A DNA stretch of 64,000 bases, taken from NCBI RefSeq assembly GCF_001632805.1, contig NZ_CP007220.1, positions 2,232,001 through 2,296,000 on the forward strand, read 5' to 3'. The translations under genes and the position numbers were made by a program. Positions 42,143 to 50,615 of this stretch are shown in pieces. Under the pieces are notes generated by a model, which was not told the DNA's origin, ran no database searches, and worked only from the letters and a program-made list of their open reading frames with translations. Origin of the DNA: Mycobacteroides chelonae CCUG 47445 (GTDB taxonomy: Bacteria; Actinomycetota; Actinomycetes; Mycobacteriales; Mycobacteriaceae). Position 1 is the stretch's first letter. Every line of letters begins with the position of its first letter.

Positions 42143-43461
42143 GCGGCACCCCTTGCCCGCGCGAATCCGCGGGGGATCTCTCTGGTTCTCATATCGTGTT
42201 CGTAGAGGAAATAGTCCAACTGCTGCGTGTGGCGCGGGCGATCAAGCATGTGCCCGGTGTACTTGCGATGTTCCGCCTCGATCACCTCGTGCATCTCATG
42301 GATCGAGGGCAGCCGGTACTTGCCTGCCGCATAGGCGCCCACCAGTCGTGCCTGGCATTCGACAAACGGGAACAAGGATGGAACGGCCTGCGCCAGGCCG
42401 ACGAAGATCAGGTCGTCCAGTCCGGGTTTGAACATCCGTTTGTACAGATCGATGCGGTTATCTGGCGCACTGAGAAATTCCGGATCGAAGAACGGGAAGG
42501 TGATGTTGTAACCCGTGGCGAAGATGATCACGTCGAAGTCCGCGGACGTGCCGTCTTCGAAGTGCACGGTGTCACCGTCCAGTCGATCGATGTTCGGCTT
42601 GGGAGCGATGTCTCCGGATCCAAGTCGCAGCGGGAGTTCGACGGATTGAGTGAAATGTGCCTCGCCGAATTTATGGTTCGGCATCGGTAGCCCCAACTGA
42701 TCGGGGCGTCCCGACATGAGGGGCTGCATCATCTGAAAGAGCTTGCGTTGCCATGACATCGGTATGTGTGGGCTGGTGCGGAAGTACTTGTCGGCGGGCT
42801 GGCCGGCCACGTACTTGGGGACGATCCAGGCGCCGGACCGGGTGGAGAGGGCGACGGTGTTTCCGGTAGCCCGGGACGATAGCTCTACCGCGATATCGGC
42901 GGCGCTGTTACCCAGGCCCACCACCAGGATCCGTTTGTCCATGAGATCCAGGGGAGTGCGGGGATCGATGTAGTGGTGAGAGTGCAACGTGGTGCCGGTG
43001 AAGGTGCCGGGAAAATCGGGATATCTGGGGTCCCAGTGATGTCCATTGGCGACGACGAGAAGGTCGAACAATCGGCGTTCACCCTTCTGCGTCAGTAGTT
43101 CCCAGCCACCGGTTGACAAGCGCTCGGCGTGGACGATGCCGTTCTGAAATTCAATATGGGACTTGAGATCGAAGGCCGTCGCGTAGTCCTCGAGGTACCG
43201 CTTGATCAGGGTGTGGTGAGGAAAATGCGGGTAGCTGTCGGGCATGGGGAAGTCTCGGAAGGAGAGCTGATGCCGCGAGGTATCAATATGCAGGGAGCGG
43301 TATGCGCTGCTGTGGCCGTTGGGATTGCCGAATGCCCAGTTCCCACCAATACGATCGGACGCTTCGAAACAGGTATAGGGGATTCCGTAGTCGGACAGCA
43401 TCTTCGCGGACGTCAGTCCGCTGATTCCGGCACCGATGATCGCGGTGTTGGGTCGGGTCAT
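42139..43461 (-). CDS. Flavin-containing monooxygenase (FMO/BVMO class B)
   Basis: A 440-residue class B flavin monooxygenase. FAD loop GAGISG (residues 9-14), the family fingerprint FxGxxxHxxxY as FTGTTLHSHHYID (about 143-155), and an NADPH loop LVVGLGNSAADIAVEL (about 170) are present. The ATG at 43461 places the FAD loop at the usual distance; a 26-codon extension runs into the operator region and is discounted. The enzyme oxygenates a soft nucleophile or a ketone. It is first in an operon with a hydrolase and a FadD-like ligase, divergent from a TetR regulator, suggesting ketone-to-ester-to-acid catabolism. Confidence 0.88.
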   Translation of the reverse strand: MTRPNTAIIGAGISGLTSAKMLSDYGIPYTCFEASDRIGGNWAFGNPNGHSSAYRSLHIDTSRHQLSFRDFPMPDSYPHFPHHTLIKRYLEDYATAFDLKSHIEFQNGIVHAERLSTGGWELLTQKGERRLFDLLVVANGHHWDPRYPDFPGTFTGTTLHSHHYIDPRTPLDLMDKRILVVGLGNSAADIAVELSSRATGNTVALSTRSGAWIVPKYVAGQPADKYFRTSPHIPMSWQRKLFQMMQPLMSGRPDQLGLPMPNHKFGEAHFTQSVELPLRLGSGDIAPKPNIDRLDGDTVHFEDGTSADFDVIIFATGYNITFPFFDPEFLSAPDNRIDLYKRMFKPGLDDLIFVGLAQAVPSLFPFVECQARLVGAYAAGKYRLPSIHEMHEVIEAEHRKYTGHMLDRPRHTQQLDYFLYEHDMRTREIPRGFARARGAA

Positions 43462-43531
43462 GGGACTCCTTGGGGTCCGGCCGCGGCATTGCGGTCGCGT
43501 GTGAACAGTTTCGGAAATCTGTCCATCCGAA

Positions 43532-43571
43532 GTGTACACAGATCTTGAAATGTGTCCACAGCTTGTCTACA
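43532..43571. promoter_or_regulatory. Inverted/direct repeats: candidate TetR operator
   Basis: GTGTACACA (43532-43540) and TGTGTCCACA (43551-43560) form an imperfect inverted repeat, and a third copy of the half-site, TTGTCTACA (43563-43571), follows. All lie in the gap between the divergent monooxygenase and TetR genes, the expected position for control of both directions. Confidence 0.55.
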
Positions 43572-43579
43572 TTGAGTGC

Positions 43580-44209
43580 ATGACTGCGGTGTTCGATGAA
43601 GGTTCGATACCTGACCCCGATGGGGATTCAGTGGCCGCCCGACTGCTCGATGCTGCCGAGAAGATATTGGCCGACAAGGGAATTCGGGCAACAACGATGA
43701 CGGACGTGGCGGAGGAAGCTGGTGTATCGCGTTCCTGGCTGTACCGCCACTTCCCGGATAAACAGACTTTGGTGGGTGCCGCGATCATCCGATTGATCGA
43801 GATCAGCTGGGCTCAGTCCGCGGCGGAGCTTGCGGATATCGACGGGTTCGAAGCTCGGTTGGTGGCCGGGGTGAAGATCGGCCGCCGTGCATACGACGAT
43901 CCCGGCACCCTGCTCATGCGGATGCGAGTACGCGAGCCCGAAGAGTTCATGGCCTGCGCAGGCGCGGGCGTGCAGGGACTGGTGCCCGATCTCGCCGGAT
44001 TCTGGCGTCCGTACCTCGAGGCGGCCCGCGCTGCCGGAGAGATACACGCGCGCACAGACATTGAGGAAGCAAGCGAGTGGATCGCCCGTGTGATGATCAG
44101 TCTGGGCAGCGTGCCCGGGAACCACATGGACCCGGATGATCCTGCCTCGCTGCGCCGCCACTTCCGCAGATATGTCCTACCGGCGCTTCGCATAGCGCCC
44201 GTGAAATAG
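43580..44209 (+). CDS. TetR family regulator
   Basis: A 209-residue TetR protein. The helix-turn-helix is read in RLLDAAEKILADKGIRATTM, then TDVAEEAGVSRSWLYRHFPDKQTL (residues 19-62), with a helical ligand domain after it. The ATG at 43580 is favoured because upstream codons are part of the operator repeats. It is divergent from the monooxygenase operon and 23 bases before the amidohydrolase, with which it is probably co-transcribed. The inducer is likely a pathway compound, by analogy. Confidence 0.9.
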   Translation: MTAVFDEGSIPDPDGDSVAARLLDAAEKILADKGIRATTMTDVAEEAGVSRSWLYRHFPDKQTLVGAAIIRLIEISWAQSAAELADIDGFEARLVAGVKIGRRAYDDPGTLLMRMRVREPEEFMACAGAGVQGLVPDLAGFWRPYLEAARAAGEIHARTDIEEASEWIARVMISLGSVPGNHMDPDDPASLRRHFRRYVLPALRIAPVK

Positions 44210-44232
44210 CAGTAACACAAGGAGAGTCGACT

Positions 44233-46035
44233 ATGGCTTCGCACAACGACGTGCAGTTCGACACGGTGATCAAAAATGGGCGATGGTTCGATGGAACCGG
44301 CGCGGCATCGGCTGTCCGAGACATCGGCATCAAGGACGGCCATATTGTCGCGATCTCGCACGGCGACCTCGATGTCACGAACTGTCCGCACGTCATCGAT
44401 GCGACGGGAAAATGGGTGCTCCCGGGGTTGGTGGACGTCCACACGCATTACGACGTGGAAGTCCTCGCCGCCCCCGCACTGTCGGAGTCGGTGCGGCACG
44501 GCGTGACAACGGTGCTACTGGGTTCTTGCTCGCTGTCCGTGGTGCATGTCAACGGCGTCGATGCCGGGGACATCTTCGGCAGGGTGGAGGCGATACCGCG
44601 CGATCACGTCATCGGGGCGATGGATCGGCACAAGACATGGACGAATGCGCGTGAGTACATCGCGGCGCTGGAGTCGCTTCCGCTGGGGCCGAACATTGCG
44701 ACGTTCCTGGGGCATTCGGATATGCGCGCGGCGGTGATGGGTTTGGATCGCGCCACCCGCAAGAACGAACGGCCCACGCCCGATGAGCAGTCGCAGATGG
44801 ACAGGTGGTTGACCGAGGCCCTCGATGCCGGTTTTGTCGGCATGTCCTCTCAGCAGCTGCTCTTCGACAAGCTGGACGGCGATGTGTGCCGGTCTCGGAC
44901 GCTGCCGTCTACCTATGCCAAGCCGCGTGAGCTGCGAAAGCTCAAATCCCAGCTTCGCCAAAGGAATCGGGCGCTGCAATCCGGTCCGGACATCGAGAAT
45001 CCGTTGAACGTGTTGTCGCAGGCAGTCCAGTCTCTGGGCATTCTGCGCAAGCGGCTATCGACGTCGCTGCTCTCGGCGGCCGATATCAAGGCCAACCCGT
45101 ATGCGATCAGAGCGATGGGGCCGCTCGCCCGCATCATCAACAAACTGGGTGGCAATTTCCGCTGGCAGCATCTACCCGTGCCATTTGAGGTCTATGCGGA
45201 CGGTATCGACCTGGTGATCTTCGAAGAATTCGGTGCGGGGGCCGCAGCCTTGCACTTGCGCAACGAAGTGGAGCGCAATGATCTGCTGCGCGACGAGAAG
45301 TACCGTCGCCGGTTCCGCAAGGAGTACGAGAGCAAGTTCGGTGTAAGGGTCTGGCACAGAGACTTCTTCGATGCCGAGATCGTTGCCTGCCCTGATGCCT
45401 CGGTCGTCGGCAAGTCTTTCGGCCAGGTCGGTGTGGACCGCGGGGGCCTGCACCCTGTCGACGCGTTCCTTGATCTGGTGCTCGAACACGGCACCGCCAT
45501 CCGCTGGCGCACCACTATTTCCAATCATCGTCCCGAGGTGCTCAGGCAGCTCGCGCAAGATCCCGGCATCCAGCTCGGCTTCTCCGATGCCGGTGCTCAC
45601 CTGCGGAACATGGCCTTCTACAACTTCGGGCTGCGGCTATTGAGGCATGTGCACGAGGCGCAACTGGCCGGACAGCCGTTCATGACCATCGAGCAGGCCG
45701 TGCACCGACTGACAGGTGAACTCGCGGACTGGTACCAGATCGATGCCGGTCATCTCCGAATCGGCGACCGCGCAGATCTTTTCGTCCTTGATCCGGAGAA
45801 GCTCGATGGATCCCTGACCGAGTATGCCGAGCAGTCTGTGGCCGCTTACGGGGGATTGTCGCGGATGGTCAATCGCAATGATGCGACAGTCTGCTCGGTA
45901 CTGGTCGGCGGACACGGCGTCGTGGTCGACGGCATGCCCACCGAAATTCTCGGAAAGGAGCGAACGGGAGTCTTTCTGCGTGCCGGGCAGAAGGCACGTT
46001 CGGCGTCGGCGGGGCACGTACCGGCCGCCAGTTAG
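44233..46035 (+). CDS. Amidohydrolase (N-acyl-D-amino-acid deacylase family)
   Basis: A 600-residue metal-dependent hydrolase of the D-aminoacylase/amidohydrolase type. The N-terminal beta-sandwich (DTVIKNGRWFDGTGAASAVR) leads to the metal-binding VLPGLVDVHTHYDVEV motif (HxH, about residues 67-82); TTVLLGSCSLSV and the late GFSDAGAHLRN (catalytic Asp) follow, and ADLFVLDPEKL near residue 515 marks the closing sandwich. The length is somewhat above the usual 480-570. AAGGAGAG precedes the ATG. It lies beside TetR and opposite the monooxygenase-hydrolase-ligase operon, so its substrate may be an N-acyl or cyclic amide in the same pathway. Confidence 0.85.
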   Translation: MASHNDVQFDTVIKNGRWFDGTGAASAVRDIGIKDGHIVAISHGDLDVTNCPHVIDATGKWVLPGLVDVHTHYDVEVLAAPALSESVRHGVTTVLLGSCSLSVVHVNGVDAGDIFGRVEAIPRDHVIGAMDRHKTWTNAREYIAALESLPLGPNIATFLGHSDMRAAVMGLDRATRKNERPTPDEQSQMDRWLTEALDAGFVGMSSQQLLFDKLDGDVCRSRTLPSTYAKPRELRKLKSQLRQRNRALQSGPDIENPLNVLSQAVQSLGILRKRLSTSLLSAADIKANPYAIRAMGPLARIINKLGGNFRWQHLPVPFEVYADGIDLVIFEEFGAGAAALHLRNEVERNDLLRDEKYRRRFRKEYESKFGVRVWHRDFFDAEIVACPDASVVGKSFGQVGVDRGGLHPVDAFLDLVLEHGTAIRWRTTISNHRPEVLRQLAQDPGIQLGFSDAGAHLRNMAFYNFGLRLLRHVHEAQLAGQPFMTIEQAVHRLTGELADWYQIDAGHLRIGDRADLFVLDPEKLDGSLTEYAEQSVAAYGGLSRMVNRNDATVCSVLVGGHGVVVDGMPTEILGKERTGVFLRAGQKARSASAGHVPAAS

Positions 46036-46069
46036 TACATCTGGATCTGAATACAGCAGAAGATGTACT
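46034..46069. promoter_or_regulatory. Perfect 9-base inverted repeat before the CmtR-like gene
   Basis: AGTACATCT (46034-46042) and AGATGTACT (46061-46069) are exact reverse complements separated by 18 bases, ending 9 bases before the ArsR-type start. They overlap the amidohydrolase stop on the left. This is the likely metal-sensor operator. Confidence 0.65.
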
Positions 46070-46078
46070 ATCCATGTC

Positions 46079-46402
46079 ATGGAGACCCTGGTCCACCGTG
46101 ATGCCCTGACGAGATTTGGATCGGCACTGTCGGACCCGACGCGCTCGGCGATCCTGCTGAGCCTGCGATCGCGGCCCGGTTACCCTTCGGAGCTCGCCGA
46201 GGAGGTTGGGGTATCGCGTCAGATCACCTCGAATCACCTTGCGTGTCTTCGCGGTTGCGGACTTGTCGTCGCCGTTCCAGAGGGTCGGCGCACCCGTTAC
46301 GAGCTGGCCGATGCGCGGATCGCCCACGCCCTGGATGACTTGGTGAACTTGGTGCTGACGGTCGATCCGTCCTGCTGCCCGGCTGATGAGGGTTGCTGCT
46401 GA
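46079..46402 (+). CDS. ArsR-family metal sensor, CmtR-like
   Basis: A 107-residue winged-helix repressor. The DNA-recognition region GVSRQITSNHLACLRGCGLV holds Cys56 and Cys60, which align with the Cys57/Cys61 pair that binds Cd/Pb in M. tuberculosis CmtR, and a Cys-rich tail (SCCPADEGCC) could supply the third thiol. The start is the ATG at 46079; upstream in-frame codons belong to the amidohydrolase reading. The stop overlaps the CDF gene start (TGATG). It probably represses itself and the efflux gene until Cd, Pb or a similar soft metal binds. Confidence 0.88.
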   Translation: METLVHRDALTRFGSALSDPTRSAILLSLRSRPGYPSELAEEVGVSRQITSNHLACLRGCGLVVAVPEGRRTRYELADARIAHALDDLVNLVLTVDPSCCPADEGCC

Positions 46403-47070
46403 TGGTGCTTACGTCCCAGCGCCGAGGCGTGCTCAATCGCAGGGTTCGGCTTTTCGTCACCGCCACCATCACCTACAACGTCATCGAGGCCGTCGTCGCC
46501 CTTTCGGAAGGTGCGCGGGTGTCCTCGACCGCGCTGATCGGGTTCGGCTTGGATTCGGTCATCGAGGTGTCTTCGGCCGCTGCGGTGGCGTGGCAATTCA
46601 GTGCCAAGGATCCGCAGACCAGGGAGAAGGCTGCGTTGCGGGCCATCGCGTTCTCATTCTTTGCGCTGGCCGCGTATGTGACGGTGGAGTCGATCCGGTC
46701 GCTGGCAGGTATCGGCGAGGCTCGGTATTCGACGATCGGTATCGCGCTGGCGGCGGTGAGCCTCGCGGTCATGCCGGTGCTGTCCTGGGCGCAACGCCGG
46801 GCGGGTCGTGAGCTGGGATCTGCGTCGGCGGTGGCCGATTCCAAGCAGACGCTGCTGTGCACATATCTGTCGGCGGTCTTGCTGGTAGGACTGCTTGTCA
46901 ACTCCCTCTTCGGCTGGTCATGGGCGGACCCGGTCGCGGCGCTCGTGATCGCTGCCATCGCGGTGCGTGAGGGCATGAACGCCTGGAAGGGCGAATCCTG
47001 CTGCGCACCAATGATCACGTCGGTGCCGGGGAGTGCCGCCGCCGACGGATGTGGGTGCTGCGAGCACTGA
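46402..47070 (+). CDS. CDF-type cation efflux protein with Cys-rich tail
   Basis: A 222-residue membrane protein with about five or six hydrophobic helices. The metal-site helices are seen in ALIGFGLDSVIEVSSAAAVAW (Asp in helix 2) and SASAVADSKQTLLCTYLSAVL (Asp in helix 5), the cation diffusion facilitator pattern with an N-x-x-x-E variant in helix 1. The usual C-terminal soluble domain is absent; instead a Cys-rich tail (ESCCAP, DGCGCCEH) is present. It is translationally coupled to the CmtR-like gene by TGATG and probably exports the same soft metal. Confidence 0.83.
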   Translation: MVLTSQRRGVLNRRVRLFVTATITYNVIEAVVALSEGARVSSTALIGFGLDSVIEVSSAAAVAWQFSAKDPQTREKAALRAIAFSFFALAAYVTVESIRSLAGIGEARYSTIGIALAAVSLAVMPVLSWAQRRAGRELGSASAVADSKQTLLCTYLSAVLLVGLLVNSLFGWSWADPVAALVIAAIAVREGMNAWKGESCCAPMITSVPGSAAADGCGCCEH

Positions 47071-47087
47071 CGAGCTCCATGGTCTAC

Positions 47088-47109
47088 TATCTGCGTATCA
47101 ATGCAGATA
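47088..47109. promoter_or_regulatory. Candidate KmtR operator
   Basis: TATCTGC (47088-47094) and GCAGATA (47103-47109) are exact inverted repeats separated by 8 bases, 17 bases before the kmtR start, in the expected place for an ArsR-family autoregulatory site. A further TGCAGTAG just after it extends the symmetry with CTACT at 47084. Confidence 0.65.
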
Positions 47110-47126
47110 TGCAGTAGAGGAGCGTC

Positions 47127-47513
47127 ATGGTGAATGCTGACAGTTCGCCATTGGGTGATGAGCAGGTTGGGCTGGTAGTCGAAGTATTTCGAATGCTTGC
47201 CGATGCCACCCGGGTTCGGGTGTTGTGGGCACTGACTGGCGGCGAGTTATCGGTCAATGAGCTGGCCGACCACGTCGGCAAACCGGCGCCCTCGGTATCG
47301 CAGCATTTGGCGAAGTTACGTATGGCCCGGTTGGTCCGGACTCGTCGCGACGGCACCACCGTTTATTACAGCCTGGAAAACGAACACGTCGAGCAGTTGG
47401 TGACCGATGCCGTCCACAACGCCGAGCATGCGGGTCCGGGAATCCCGCCGCATCACCGCGCCGAGGCCGTGCTGCATACCGCCGGATCCGTGAAAAAGGT
47501 TGGTAAGAAATGA
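47127..47513 (+). CDS. kmtR: ArsR-family nickel/cobalt sensor KmtR
   Basis: A 128-residue winged-helix repressor very close to M. tuberculosis KmtR: FRMLADATRVRVLWALTGGE, VNELADHVGKPAPSVSQHLA (then KLRMARLVRTRRDGTTVYYS) and the alpha-5 metal site helix ENEHVEQLVTDAVHNAEHAG, followed by His residues (PHHRAEAVLH). KmtR senses Ni(II)/Co(II). In M. tuberculosis kmtR is distant from its CDF target; here the CDF gene starts in an ATGA overlap at the kmtR stop. A dyad lies 17 bases upstream. Recognition is from memory of the sequence. Confidence 0.9.
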   Translation: MVNADSSPLGDEQVGLVVEVFRMLADATRVRVLWALTGGELSVNELADHVGKPAPSVSQHLAKLRMARLVRTRRDGTTVYYSLENEHVEQLVTDAVHNAEHAGPGIPPHHRAEAVLHTAGSVKKVGKK

Positions 47514-48508
47514 GTCACACCCGAAACCAGCCCGCCCATCACGATCACCATGATCATGACCATCATCATGTCGGTGGGTTGAAGGGGATGCTGGCCGAGA
47601 TCGTGTCTCCACACAGTCACGATGCCGCCGACAGCATCGACGATGCTCTCAGTTCCAGTGCGGCTGGAACTCGGGCGGTGAAGATCAGCCTGGCCGCGTT
47701 GCTGCTGACGGCTGGGTTTCAAGTGGTGATCGTGGTGGTTTCCGGTTCTGTGGCCCTCGCCGCCGACACCATTCATAACTTCTCCGACGCGCTCACGGCG
47801 GTGCCGCTGTGGATAGCCTTCGCACTCGGAACGCGGGTTGCGACAAGGCGATACACCTACGGATTTGGGCGTGCCGAGGATCTGGCCGGCCTGTTCGTCG
47901 TATCGATGATCGCGCTGTCGGCCGTGGTCGCGGGCTACGAGGCGGTGATGCGTCTGATCCACCCGGTGCAGATCGGCCATCTGGGTTGGGTGGCGGCGGC
48001 CGGAGTGGTCGGGTTCGTGGGGAACGAACTTGTGGCCCTCTACCGGATCAGGGTGGGTCGGCGAATCGGTTCGGCGGCGCTGGTCGCCGATGGCCTGCAT
48101 GCGCGCACCGACGGGTTCACCTCACTGGCCGTGGTGCTGGGTGCCGGCGGTGTCGCATTGGGATATCCCTTGGCGGATCCGATCATTGGATTGGTCATCA
48201 CCGTGGCGATTCTCGTGGTGCTGCGCATAGCGGTCCGAGATGTATTCCGGCGGTTGATGGACGGTGTGGACCCCGCGTTGGTGGATGCCGCGGAAACGGC
48301 GTTGGTGGCTCAGCCGGGTGTGCGAACAGTACGCAGCGTGCGGCTGCGATGGATCGGGCATCGCCTCCACGCGGATGCCGAACTCGATGTCGACCCGGAC
48401 ATCAGCCTGGCTGAAGCGCACCGGATCGCTCATGTTGCCGAACATGAACTGACTCATGCGGTGTCAAAGCTGGACAGCGCTCTTATTCACGCGTACCCGG
48501 GTCACTGA
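47510..48508 (+). CDS. CDF cation efflux protein (KmtR target, Rv2025c-like)
   Basis: A 332-residue cation diffusion facilitator. A His-rich N-terminus (HHDHHDHDHHHVGG, residues 10-23) precedes six helices with the metal-site motif ALAADTIHNFSDALTAVP (HxxxD in helix 2; about 85-102) and the partner motif ADGLHARTDGFTSLAVVL in helix 5 (about 192-209), followed by the cytoplasmic ferredoxin-like domain (RSVRLRWIGHRLHADAELDVD). It is a near full match by eye to the M. tuberculosis CDF controlled by KmtR, which exports Ni/Co. It overlaps kmtR by four bases and the APC gene tail-to-tail by 26. Confidence 0.93.
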   Translation: MSHTRNQPAHHDHHDHDHHHVGGLKGMLAEIVSPHSHDAADSIDDALSSSAAGTRAVKISLAALLLTAGFQVVIVVVSGSVALAADTIHNFSDALTAVPLWIAFALGTRVATRRYTYGFGRAEDLAGLFVVSMIALSAVVAGYEAVMRLIHPVQIGHLGWVAAAGVVGFVGNELVALYRIRVGRRIGSAALVADGLHARTDGFTSLAVVLGAGGVALGYPLADPIIGLVITVAILVVLRIAVRDVFRRLMDGVDPALVDAAETALVAQPGVRTVRSVRLRWIGHRLHADAELDVDPDISLAEAHRIAHVAEHELTHAVSKLDSALIHAYPGH

Positions 48509-49742
48509 GGCGGCGGACGGCGTAGAGGACGATGCCGACCGCCAGCACGGCGGCGCCGGCGACCACCGAAGGCCGTGGCAGTGCGAGGGCAACGACCACG
48601 CAGCCGGCCAGACCGAGCGCCGGAACTATTCGCGGCGGTCGCCCCTCGGCGGGGGCGAGTGTCCACGCCGAGGCATTGGCCACCGCGTAGTACACCAACA
48701 CCGCGAAGGACGAGAACCCGATCGCGCCGCGCAGGTCGGCGGTGGCTGCCAGGATCGAAACCACGAGACCGACAAGAAGTTCAGCGCGGTACGGTACTCC
48801 GTACTTGGGGTGCACCGCGGCCAGGGCGTGAGGTAGATGGCGATCACGCGCCATCGCGAAGGTGGTGCGTGAGACTCCGAGGATGAGTGCCAGCAACGAG
48901 CCCGTCGCCGCCACGATGGCGCCGATCCGCACCACCGGTTCCATCCACCGCACACCCGCCGCGGTGACGGTGTCGAGCAGGGGAGCCGCGGATTCCGCCA
49001 TTCGCTCCGGACCCAGCGTCGTCAATGTCGCTACGGCGACAACGGCATACACCACCAGAGCGATCGCCAACGCGATGGGGATCGCGCGGGGGATGGTGCG
49101 TGCCGGATCACGTACCTCCTCACCCAGAGTCGCGATGCGGGCATATCCGGCGAACGCGAAAAACAACAGGCCCGCGGCCTGCAGCACCCCGGTGATCGAC
49201 ACATCGGTGATGTCGAGGGTCGCGACATCGATGCCGTCGGATCCGAACGCCGTGACCACAATCGCCGCCAACACCGACAGCACGATCGCCACGATTGCGC
49301 GTGTCACCCATGCCGACTTTTGAACTCCCGCATAGTTGATGGCGGTCAGGGCCACCACCGCCGCCACGGCGACGGCGTGTGCGTGGGCAGGCCACGCGTA
49401 GAAGCCCACGGTCAGGGCCATGGCGGCGCATGACGCGGTTTTCCCGACCACGAAGCCCCAACCGGCCAGATATCCCCAAAAGTCGCCGAGACGCTTGCGG
49501 CCGTACACGTAGGTGCCGCCTGATGCGGGATACACCGCAGCCAGCCGGGCGGAGGACGTTGCGTTGCAGAAGGCGATCAACGCGGCGACGGCCAAACCGA
49601 GTAACAGGCCCGCCCCGGCCGATTGGGCTGCGGGCGCCAATGCTGCGAAGATTCCGGCGCCGAGCATGGAGCCCAACCCGATCATGACGGCATCGAACGT
49701 GCCCAGCTCTCGCCTCAGAGGGCCGGACGCGGCGTGGTTCAT
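48483..49742 (-). CDS. APC-family amino acid permease
   Basis: A 419-residue membrane protein with about 12 hydrophobic helices. [20 protein letters not shown] (residues 14-33) is the unwound helix 1 of the amino acid/polyamine/organocation family; [20 protein letters not shown] and [28 protein letters not shown] fit the family core. It is shorter than AnsP-like permeases and belongs to the basic/neutral amino acid-polyamine branch; the substrate is unknown. Its ATG overlaps the YnfA stop (ATGA). Confidence 0.88.
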   Translation of the reverse strand: MNHAASGPLRRELGTFDAVMIGLGSMLGAGIFAALAPAAQSAGAGLLLGLAVAALIAFCNATSSARLAAVYPASGGTYVYGRKRLGDFWGYLAGWGFVVGKTASCAAMALTVGFYAWPAHAHAVAVAAVVALTAINYAGVQKSAWVTRAIVAIVLSVLAAIVVTAFGSDGIDVATLDITDVSITGVLQAAGLLFFAFAGYARIATLGEEVRDPARTIPRAIPIALAIALVVYAVVAVATLTTLGPERMAESAAPLLDTVTAAGVRWMEPVVRIGAIVAATGSLLALILGVSRTTFAMARDRHLPHALAAVHPKYGVPYRAELLVGLVVSILAATADLRGAIGFSSFAVLVYYAVANASAWTLAPAEGRPPRIVPALGLAGCVVVALALPRPSVVAGAAVLAVGIVLYAVRRLSDPGTRE

Positions 49743-50074
49743 ACGCTCCGGGGCATGTACATGATGACGGCGACCCCGGCCAGGCAGACGAGCGCGCCGC
49801 CGATGTCCCAGCGATCAGGGCGGAAGCCGTCCATCACCATTCCCCACAACAGTGAGCCGGCAACGAACACTCCACCGTAAGCCGCCAAGATGCGGCCGAA
49901 GTGGGCATCCGGTTGCAGGGTCGCCACGAATCCGTAGGCGCCCAGTGCGATGACTCCGAATCCCACCCATGTCCAGCCGCGATGCTCGCGCACCCCCTGC
50001 CATACCAGCCAGGCGCCGCCGATCTCCAGGACCGCGGCTGCCGCGAACAAGAGCATCGACTTTGCGACGAGCAT
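49739..50074 (-). CDS. YnfA family small membrane protein (UPF0060)
   Basis: A 111-residue protein with four hydrophobic segments and the family pattern [49 protein letters not shown] and the closing [20 protein letters not shown]. The family is distantly related to small multidrug-resistance exporters; a function in efflux is possible but not shown. It starts an operon with the APC permease; upstream is the divergent epoxide-hydrolase-like gene. Confidence 0.92.
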   Translation of the reverse strand: MLVAKSMLLFAAAAVLEIGGAWLVWQGVREHRGWTWVGFGVIALGAYGFVATLQPDAHFGRILAAYGGVFVAGSLLWGMVMDGFRPDRWDIGGALVCLAGVAVIMYMPRSV

Positions 50075-50168
50075 GGGGTGAGCCTAATCGCCCAGATCGG
50101 ACCCGCTGCGGGTGCGCGGATCGTAGGATCTCGACTCGTTGTACTTCGGGGGAAGGAAAGTTGTCGGG

Positions 50169-50612
50169 ATGTCATCAGCGTCGGTGGTTATCGGTCTGTG
50201 GGTAGCGCTTTCGGAGAGAAACTGGGACGCGGTCACCACGTTTCTTGACGATGATTGCATTTACTTGGACATGCCGGTGGGCCCCACCGCGGCAGCATGC
50301 GGGCCGGAGAACATCGTCAAGCGTCTGAAGATCGGTCTGGAGCCGTTGAAGGACTATGTGCACCATGACGGGCTGATCGTCGCCAATGGTGAGGACGTGA
50401 TGTATGAGCACTCCGAGACATGGATCTGGACTACCGGGGAAACCGCGCTGCTGCGTTTTGCGTCTGTGCTCAAGGTGATTGACGGGAAGATCACCCTCTG
50501 GAAGGACTACTGGGACATGGGGGCACTGACGAACGTCGCGCCGCCATCATGGTTGGAAGACCTGGCGAGCGCGGACATGAGCTGGATTTATGACGCGACG
50601 GGAAAGGTCTGA
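50169..50612 (+). CDS. Limonene-epoxide-hydrolase/SnoaL-like NTF2-fold protein
   Basis: A 147-residue NTF2-like protein. WVALSERNWDAVTTFLDDDCIYLDMPVGP (near residues 8-36) and YEHSETWIWTTGETALLRFASVLKVIDGKITLWKDYWDMG (about 82-121) match the limonene-1,2-epoxide hydrolase group, including the Asp in WKDYWD used for water activation in the family. The Arg of the catalytic D-R-D triad is probably in LLRFAS. The ATG at 50169 follows AAGGAAAG; the frame is open ten codons further. It ends 3 bases from the convergent PPOX gene. The natural epoxide is unknown. Confidence 0.82.
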   Translation: MSSASVVIGLWVALSERNWDAVTTFLDDDCIYLDMPVGPTAAACGPENIVKRLKIGLEPLKDYVHHDGLIVANGEDVMYEHSETWIWTTGETALLRFASVLKVIDGKITLWKDYWDMGALTNVAPPSWLEDLASADMSWIYDATGKV

Positions 50613-50615
50613 GGC

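Noticed and set aside
39640..46035. Reading the monooxygenase island as an integrated element
   Set aside because: No integrase, att-like repeat, tRNA or composition shift was visible.
47524..47580. CAC/CAT-rich stretch as a simple repeat element
   Set aside because: It encodes the His-rich N-terminus of the CDF protein.
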